Origin: Hymenopellis radicata
Lineage: Eukaryota; Basidiomycota; Agaricomycetes; Agaricales; Physalacriaceae
Assembly (NCBI GenBank): GCA_015501595.1
Contig: JADNRX010000222.1
Location: forward strand, 1 to 64,000
Direction of reading: 5' to 3'
Length of the DNA: 64,000 nt
Within the stretch, counting starts at the first letter, position 1. Every line of letters starts with the position of its first letter. Shown here one piece after another: positions 57,770 through 64,000 of the stretch. The notes below the pieces were generated by a model. That model ran no database searches. It was not told where the DNA came from and worked only from the letters and a program-made list of their open reading frames with translations. The translations under genes and the position numbers were made by a program.

Positions 57770-58389
57770 TCAGTCAATAAGCGGGTAGTTTGAGAAACCC
57801 CGACGTACTGATAAGTTGACAAGGGTATCATGAAACCTCGTACTATGCAACTCGGCATAGTCCAAGAAGGGTGTCGGTAGGTAGTTGCCGATACTGAAAC
57901 CGCTGATAGTAACCCTGTTCTTGGTCAAGAAACGCTTGACGAGGGCATCTAAGGCAACGAAGAACGTTCGTCCCCAAAGTTGCTCAGTTTCTGTCAAAGA
58001 AAACCAGGATTGGGATTCCAGATAGTAACCGCGGTTTGCTTAGAACAAAAGGGTAAGTTCGGGTAGTAGCAAAACTCCGAGCAGTAACGACATACCAAGG
58101 AACGGATTGCGAAGCGCAACAAGGGAGAGTCATAGTCATGACCTGGCCCAAGTTCCATACCGTCTCGAAGCCACAGGGTGTGGTCCAAGATCCCGAACCC
58201 ATGAGCAGTACGCCCGACGACCACGAAACTATTAAAATCGCGGTATAGTTGAACAGCGATGTGCAAGTCTAGAATGATCATAGCTGTCCGATAGCGACCA
58301 GCAGACCTCTCGGGATGAGCGAACTCGGGAAGTTGATGGAGCTTGAAGTTACAGAAATCGGGAATGGGATCCATGCTTTGATAGGGCAT
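57770..58389 (-). CDS. Ty3 antisense gene 2, hypothetical
   Basis: Opens ATG at 58389 (MPYQSMDPIPDFCNF) and reads a globular-looking protein: TAMIILDLHIAVQLYRDFNS, GRTAHGFGILDHTLWLRDGM, SPLLRFAIRSL. A GT..AG intron is likely (donor at about 58100, acceptor at about 57992). The continuation TEQLWGRTFFVALDALVKRF, RVTISGFSIGNYLPTPF ends at TGA 57770. The exact splice phase is off by one with the obvious sites, so a small indel or another donor is needed. I do not recognise the family. Lies in the retrotransposon on the strand opposite to gag-pol. Confidence 0.5.
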
Positions 58390-58711
58390 GGCGCATTGAA
58401 GCTTACCTTTTATACGTGAACGGAAGCAAAATTCGACGGAATCTCAAAGACCCGTTATCCGATACAACCCCTATCCTGTAGTCAAGAATGCGCAAAAAGG
58501 GCATAGATTTGTTGTTGAAAACTTGTTCGTTGATAGACGTCACACATGTTTAAGGACAAATTGAATCAACACTAGTATTGTGAAGCCTATCTAAAGAGCG
58601 GTGACTTTACAAACTATAAGAACAAGAGCATAAGGAGACTTGCTAAGACTACTAGAAAACATACAGACGAAAAAGTCTAGCAAGGGAAGTTACAGGGAAC
58701 TTGTAAAGATA

Positions 58712-58859
58712 CTGTACTATTACGACCTCATCTTCGCATAACGCGTAACGGGGGGTCATTTTATCTTATCGGACCCCGCCGATCGCCTGGAAATCCTTAT
58801 CGGGCTTTCAGAATTTTTTTTTTCTAAAAATCTGTGAAGATAAGGTCGTAATAGTACAG
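58712..58859. mobile_element. TA-flanked MITE, copy 4 (148 bp)
   Basis: TA at 58710-58711 and 58860-58861. Ends CTGTACTATTACGACCT (both, one inverted). The core shares CGTAACGGGGGGTC and GACCCCGCCGATCGCCTGG with copy 5. It lies between the two antisense genes. Confidence 0.88.
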
Positions 58860-58874
58860 TACCGAGGACTACAT

Positions 58875-60748
58875 CTACAAAGCAACGCCAATTTTCTGGG
58901 CAGTAGCGATATACAAGGCTGCAGTACGGTGGAAACTCTGCATCTCCCCGTAAATACGGTTGAGTGAGATAGTTAAATCCAACCGGTACTGCGACTCGGC
59001 TTTGATACTACTCGGGGATAAATCGGAAAGTTGAGTGCTATCCTTGGCCAAGTACTCGAAGATACGAGACAAACGGTTAACTTGGTTGCGGTACCCTTCA
59101 ATGAGTGGGGCAGCTATAAAGAGGCCAAGTCAGCCAAGCCAGATGAAAGAAATCGGGGAAAACTCACCTTGCGTGAAGTACCCCAAAGAGGTAGCATCGA
59201 TCGTGATCGAATCCACTTTGATGGCCTTAGAGTCCTTAGCAGACTCTTCTTGATGGGCAGAACGCCGCTTGAGGGGTGGCAACTCAGATCCTTGAGAAGT
59301 CCCGATCGTGTTCAATGCCTTCTTGTATAGATGAGAATTGACATCCATACCTTCTACCTCGGCCAGAGGCTGGTAACGGGTACCAGAGACGAAGTCCTAG
59401 AAAGAGAAAGGACTTAGTGTTAAAGAATGAATCAGTATCGGAAAGTTCACCTTCCCAGTACGCTTGTCTGGGTTTGCAGACATCAGCAAAGTCACCCGGC
59501 AACTTTTCTGGACTTTTTTCGACTTTTTTGGGCTTTTTCCGTACGGAAAAGTCGACAAGCGACAAGTAAACCAGCCATGTCTTCGGGAGGCCACAAGTTC
59601 AATTCCCGATCGTCTCTCTCATTTCGACATCTTTTCCATTCCGTGTCTCATAGTACCTACAGCCATGTATCATACATTTGTACACTAAAATGAGTATTAT
59701 AGGGATACTAGAGCCCACTGAGGTGCAGCGCAGAGGCCTACATTTACCCAACAAGCCAAAAAGTCCCAAAAAGGCAATAAGTCGTAGGTCATCTTGCTGA
59801 TAGAGCGACTGCCGACGATCACACGTTCCATGTCGTCGACCTGTAGAGCGGACATTTCCGAAATCAGCCGAGTAACGCGTTCTAACAAGAAAGTGAGCTT
59901 ATATTGGCGCCTGAAGGTTTGGAAGGCTCACCGTCCTCCATGGCTTCAACATCATCAGACCACCTGAATAAGGGTTGAGAAGGAACAGGCCTACGGGTAT
60001 CCTCGTCGGGTTGATCGTTCTCCTCATCGGAGGTCTCAATAATGAACTCAGGCGTCTTGGGAGCCTTCTTAGCCGCCTATAGAAATCGGGAAGACATAAG
60101 CACCCTGAAATCCCCGGTGCAATAAGAAAAACACGAACTCTAGCCTTGCTCTCCTTGGGTGGAGCACGGTACAGAGGATGGTCCACCGCGAAACCGGGAA
60201 TATGCAGGTTGAGCGTACGATTGACCGACTTAATAAAGGGCTGGCATAGATTCGCGATATGCATACGGCCGTCCTGGGGATTGATGCCCAAGGTGGCAGC
60301 GGCGCAAGCCAAGAAGCTACGCAACGCTAGACCAAAGTCTAACATCGGAGCAGTAGCCTCGACCTTCTTGAGGTTGGTCAAAGAGGGGTTTCGATTCTAG
60401 AAGACCAGAACGTCGGGTAGTAAGCGAGCACCCGAGCAAGAGAAAGAGACGCACAATGATCTTGTTAACCGTAGCCTCGAACTTCTGACAACGCGCCGCC
60501 AACGGGGCATTATCGTCCTCGAAAGTAGCCATCAGAGCTTGAGCCCTAGGGAGAACTGAGCTAGTGAACAACGCGAGCTCGTCGGTAACAGAATCGGGAA
60601 GATCAGAGACCTTAGCACAGGCCCTAGTAAGAGACTGGCCAGACTCAACGACGTGCTTGCGCAGCGAATCGGTAATAGGGTTCGTGGGCGTGGAGGCAGC
60701 GTTCGGGAAGATAGCAAGCAAGGCGATGGGCTTCGGAGTCCTAGACAT
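58875..60748 (-). CDS. Ty3 antisense gene 1, spliced hypothetical protein
   Basis: Seven exons: 60748-60455, 60396-60139, 60076-59932, 59881-59748, an uncertain one ending at 59451, 59396-59168, 59113-58875. Introns are GT..AG and about 50-63 nt and, except around exon 5, phases agree without stops. The N-terminus is MSRTPKPIALLAIFPNAA, then helical segments (VTDELALFTSSVLPRAQALM, LDFGLALRSFLACAAATLGI, FIKSVNRTLNLHIPGF). An acidic linker follows, then VTRLISEMSALQVDDMERVI and a helical C-terminus (GYRNQVNRLSRIFEYLAKDS, LNRIYGEMQSFHRTAALYI). I do not recognise it. Gag-like or other all-helical folds are possible. It sits just inside the 3' LTR and reads away from it, so the LTR may act as a bidirectional promoter. 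Confidence 0.65.
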
Positions 60749-60880
60749 GGCGAAAATAGATGGTAAAAAGGGAATCAAAGAAATCCCGATGCCTTTTATA
60801 CTACCCAGTATGCCCAAAAACAGATGCAGAAAAGGTACTCCGGAGATTCGGACGGATATCGCGGACGATATCATCTAAGT

Positions 60881-60890
60881 TAAGGGGAGA
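60881..60890 (+). other. Polypurine tract
   Basis: TAAGGGGAGA immediately precedes the 3' LTR start TGATACG, as expected for plus-strand priming. Confidence 0.7.
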
Positions 60891-62787
60891 TGATACGCAC
60901 AGTACAGTTTGGAAGCAGAAAGGCTACATTTTGCGAATTCTGTACGACCTCTAGACTGAAAGACATGTCTAAACAAGACACCAAGTACTTAGAAGTCTAC
61001 GCTAAAGACTTACAGAAGACTCTCTTAGGACGCGAAGAGACTCCTAGGTGGCCAATACGCGCCTACGGACCGAACTACCGAAACCCGGCATTTCCCGTAA
61101 CGTTCTACAGAAACCTTAAAACGTACCTGAATATCAAATACTCAATGCGCCCAGGTATGTTACTACAACCCGATGAGCCTCGAGTTCGACTCGATTACGC
61201 TTCATAAAAGACAAGTACTTAAACAAGGTGTTTAGACAAGACCTCAAAGACAAGTCCAGAAGTCGGAAGTTGTTCAGAATGTGTACCAAGTGTACCCATG
61301 GACCCTCACGTACCACGTATCGGGATCTCTACGAACCCGTATCGTCCCTGAGTATGAGTCAGGAAACTTCACCGAATCAAGCCGGCTTGCATTTAATTCC
61401 GAGTGGTGCAGTACGTCACATGGACCCGGCATTAAATAAGACTCAGAACTATGCAGAGTCATGCAGAGCAATCAGGAACGGGAACAATTCAAGTCCCTCA
61501 CTCTTGACTAGACCAACCAGTAAAACCACCATAGTGGCGTAGTTCCCAGAGACACCCTTGACAAGTTGAGTATCCTTTGAAAGCTACGAATCAGACCTTT
61601 CACCAGAACCTAAGTACAAGGGTACTTAGTTAGTACCCAGAACAGTAACAGCACTATGACGAGTCGGACCAGCTGGATTCCATAAGGAACATCCTACCAG
61701 TTGAGCCCGGCAAGCACAAGGTGTTATATCAAATATCACCCAAAGCACGCAATCCGCAGGCGAAATGAGTCATCCGGGATACAGTGCACCCGATAACATA
61801 GCTCCCATAGGCCCGAAGAGTAAGTAGTTTATACCCGTATAGTCCCGGATTGTAGTATATAAAGGCCTGTACAACGTCGTAGTCAGTAGTTAATTTGCAC
61901 CCGCGTATACAGCATAAGTGAAATACCAGTGTATCTTTGACTCGGAAACCATTGCTTCCACCCGGTTTAAGTTTATCAACCGATCAGAACCCCGTGAACC
62001 AGTAACAGTTTTACTTGGTGATCTTTGAGTTAGTACTCGGGAACTTTGCGAATAGCACTTGTGAAAGTCCCTCTGTCCCGAGACGGAGTTTAAACGACAG
62101 AAACAAGAGCTGTGGACAAGGTAACTTAAGAACCCTTGAAGTCACCGCGCTTGCAACTGCTTCGGATTCATATAAGAAGACAGGCACCTGTGGTTAGTTT
62201 AGACCAACTTAGTGTACCCAAGCCCCGCGGATCTTTACATACCCAAAGGCGATCTTGGTCCCTATACTCTGTTGAGTTAAAAGAGTGAATACACGAGATT
62301 AGTCAACCGGTTAGTCCTCGAGACTCAGTGTACTTGAGTGTCACCTCATTCGGCTAAGACCACGGGAACTTCCACTTCCCCGGAATCCCATAAGTTAAAG
62401 ACCCCTAGCTCCCTCGAACTTGCACTTGTGTTAGTACAGGAAGTACATCACACCCCTCCGTTTGGAACCTCCTTGAGTCACCAGATCTTGACTAAGGTTG
62501 TAATTCGTTACGAGTGATAAGGTCGGATCCTTGTACTGTACTATTATGGTAAGGTCTTCACATAACGCATAACGGGGGGGTCGTTTGATCTTATCAGACC
62601 CCGCCGATCGCCTGGAAATCCTAATCGGGTTTCCATCAAAAAAAAATTAGGAAAATCTGTGAAGACTTGCCCGTAATAGTACAGTACTTGTTCATTAGGG
62701 ACTTCAGAAGTCCCGAGTGTTTGTTTTGTTTTGTGTTTGTGTGTTGGTTGTGTGTATTTCTGTGGTGTATTTCTGCACTGCACATCA
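60891..62787 (+). repeat. 3' LTR of the Ty3 element
   Basis: 1897 bp, or about 1746 bp without the MITE at 62536-62684. Colinear with the 5' LTR. It provides the empty site for the 2.9-kb element (GGTTGTAATTCGTTACGAG), while the 5' LTR provides the empty site for the MITE. Confidence 0.9.
62536..62684. mobile_element. TA-flanked MITE, copy 5 (149 bp)
   Basis: TA at 62534-62535 and 62685-62686. The 5' LTR reads CCTTGTACTTG at the same place (about 8530-8540), i.e. an empty site with one TA. Ends CTGTACTATTATGG and CTGTACTATTACGG. Confidence 0.92.
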
Positions 62788-63221
62788 GCGGGAACGCTAC
62801 GCTGTCTCGTAGCTAGCGAATGTGAATACAATGATTCTTGATCACTAGTGTGACCGAGGGAGAGAGATAGACGAACGAGCGTCGAGCTCGCTTCGGACTC
62901 GCGAAAGGAGTCGGAATCAGATTCAGAACCGAACTTATCACACAGCGTGGTTTATGGGCACCGAACCCGGGCCTCGCAAGATGAACACGCGTCAGAGAAG
63001 TAAAGTTGTAAAAAAGAAGATCCTATTTCTACCATACATGCCGGCTTATATAGACTAGCTACAGGTACCGAAATGGGTAATTAAGAGTCATAAACGAGTT
63101 GTGTCGAAGTAAAAAGAAGGAACTGGAATGAAGAGAAAGTAATGGAAAGTACTAGAACGAAGAGGAAGGATCAAACACACGCGACGACGTCATACCGACA
63201 TAACTCCTTTGAGTTGAGCTC
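62788..63221 (-). repeat. Possible LTR-like sequence right of the Ty3 element
   Basis: No gene. On the minus strand it runs from a TGTCGGTATGACG start (near 63212) through a TATATAAGCCGGC box to TAGCGTTCCCGC against the Ty3 LTR end. The layout recalls a solo LTR of another family, but the 3' end lacks CA and no TSD was found. Confidence 0.3.
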
Positions 63222-64000
63222 TTACAATTGCTCAGATTTTCGAAATCTATTGATAAGTGCGCTGTTTCTGTTGCTCGACCTCATCATTGGTAGATACTAC
63301 TGGCCGTTGAGCTTGCAACGCATCTTCAATAATTTTAGTCAACTCGGGATCCCCGAGAGTATCCAGGGGTTTATCCTTGACAACAGACTCTTTGACTATT
63401 TCTGGTTTGTCGGGGACTTTAGATGCTTCCTCGACAGGATCTGTGAAGCTGACTTATTTCTTCACGGGTATCACTATCTCGACCTGTCGTTGACTAGGTC
63501 GGGGAATGAAGTTCCCATGCAGATTCGGTCCTGGCTTCCGTTTCACAATTTCTACAGCTTTTTTGTTATGTTTTTCGTTATTAGACTATGCACGTGTATT
63601 TACTAATTGGCTCTTAAGAGGCTCTGTGAATGTGTCAACAGGCTCAGGCTTCAGGGAAGGAGAAAGGCTTATACTAGGGAAGGAGTTGTCTTATTGCCAA
63701 CCTTGTTGCTGCGCCACAATCAGACACTCCAACAATTCCTTCTGTATAAAAGTAAGCCTTGTCTCTTCAGGTTCTTCTGAAGCCTTCTCCATCCTCAAGC
63801 CTAATCAAAATTTGACTGGGTATCCGATACCCAGTCCGCATTCAGCATAGTCTATGGACTAAACATATCATTCTCGCCATCAGCAATGAAGTTCTGAGTC
63901 TTGAGCATAGCTGCCGCTTCGGGAGGTAACTTCCCGTTGGTCTTTTCCATGAGGTTCCATACCTGCCATGCTGGCCATATACCAGCTTTAGCCTTACTAG
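63222..64000 (-). pseudogene. Inverted fragment of the same Ty3 family: gag end and protease-frame start
   Basis: The minus strand matches 11516-12290: gag C-terminus (AGIWPAWQVWNLMEK), its stop, then MEKASEEPEETRLTF and the charged linker. It is clearly diverged from the main copy by substitutions and small indels. It stops matching near 63222, inside the linker, and runs off the right edge. Plus-strand frames here (63142-63850) are shadows. Confidence 0.85.

Larger units (their letters stand above)
3955..62787 (+). mobile_element. Giant Ty3-type LTR retrotransposon with nested insertions
   Basis: LTRs at 3955-8639 and 60891-62787 are direct repeats starting TGATACGCACAG and ending GCACATCA. 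With their own insertions removed they measure about 1740 and 1746 bp and are nearly identical by eye. Between them, in order, are a primer-binding-site candidate, gag with a CCHC knuckle, retropepsin, RT, RNase H, integrase (the Ty3 order), two sense accessory frames, two genes on the opposite strand and a polypurine tract against the 3' LTR. Subtracting the insertions leaves about 15.2 kb of internal sequence, so about 18.6 kb in all. The flanks (TACGT left, GCGGG right) do not match, so a 5-bp target duplication is not visible. Nonsense codons and frameshifts in gag, pol and the accessory frames show the copy is dead. Confidence 0.85.

Noticed and set aside
59570..59620. AAGTTCAATTCCCG, tRNA-like 3' part
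   Set aside because: Stems do not form and no 5' half is present.
63142..63850. Plus-strand hydrophobic frames resembling a membrane protein
   Set aside because: Antisense shadow of the inverted gag/protease fragment; the same shadow exists at 11907-12263.
1..64000. CRISPR array
   Set aside because: No regularly spaced direct repeats with unique spacers; tandem arrays present are satellites or TIR subterminal palindromes.

Overview
The window looks like basidiomycete (mushroom-type, Agaricomycete) nuclear DNA made almost entirely of transposable elements. Evidence: short spliceosomal introns of about 45-70 nt with GT..AG ends, a Plavaka-type transposase, two KDZ (Kyakuja-Dileera-Zisupton) elements with their cysteine-cluster transposases, a fungal Ty3-type retrotransposon, and several non-autonomous hAT families with 8-bp target duplications. 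I see no clear host housekeeping gene, rRNA, tRNA or CRISPR array. Homology statements come from reading translations, not from searches.

Layout. Positions 1-668 (minus) are the start of a Plavaka transposase; 714-2192 is a decayed gene; 2193-3954 is AT-rich spacer with two TA-flanked MITEs. From 3955 to 62787 the window is one Ty3 retrotransposon: 5' LTR 3955-8639, gag, protease, RT, RNase H and integrase, two accessory sense reading frames (35373-37245, and 37665-39151 continuing at 57054-57344), two genes on the opposite strand (60748-58875, clearly spliced, and 58389-57770), a polypurine tract, and 3' LTR 60891-62787. Its own sequence adds up to roughly 18.6 kb; the other roughly 40 kb is later insertions. 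To the right lie 62788-63221, possibly LTR-like, and an inverted gag/protease fragment of the same family (63222-64000).

Insertions, each placed by duplicated target bases and/or by restoration of the interrupted frame: a 2.9-kb long-TIR element in the 5' LTR (5571-8507); hAT-A copies in gag (10383-11515), RNase H (15483-16544), the KDZ2 transposase (41636-42699) and an intron of the KDZ2 partner gene (52519-53527); hAT-B copies in RT (14173-14588) and integrase (17337-28915); hAT-C (17625-28779) inside the second hAT-B; the 10.1-kb KDZ1 element (17818-27925) inside hAT-C; a 4.8-kb TIR element in integrase (29151-33982); the 17.9-kb KDZ2 element (39159-57045) in the second accessory frame; and TA-flanked MITEs at 44178, 58712 and 62536.

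The two KDZ elements share an architecture: a multi-exon minus-strand transposase with an N-terminal Cys cluster (CxC2-like), a plus-strand multi-exon partner protein with a Trp-rich C-terminal domain, and one or more small genes with RNase H1 N-terminal (viroplasmin-like) domains. KDZ2 also carries three small genes with similar helical regions and one with a basic N-terminal motif. The KDZ1 transposase is nearly intact (one apparent frameshift). The KDZ2 transposase is broken by three insertions but partly duplicated nearby.
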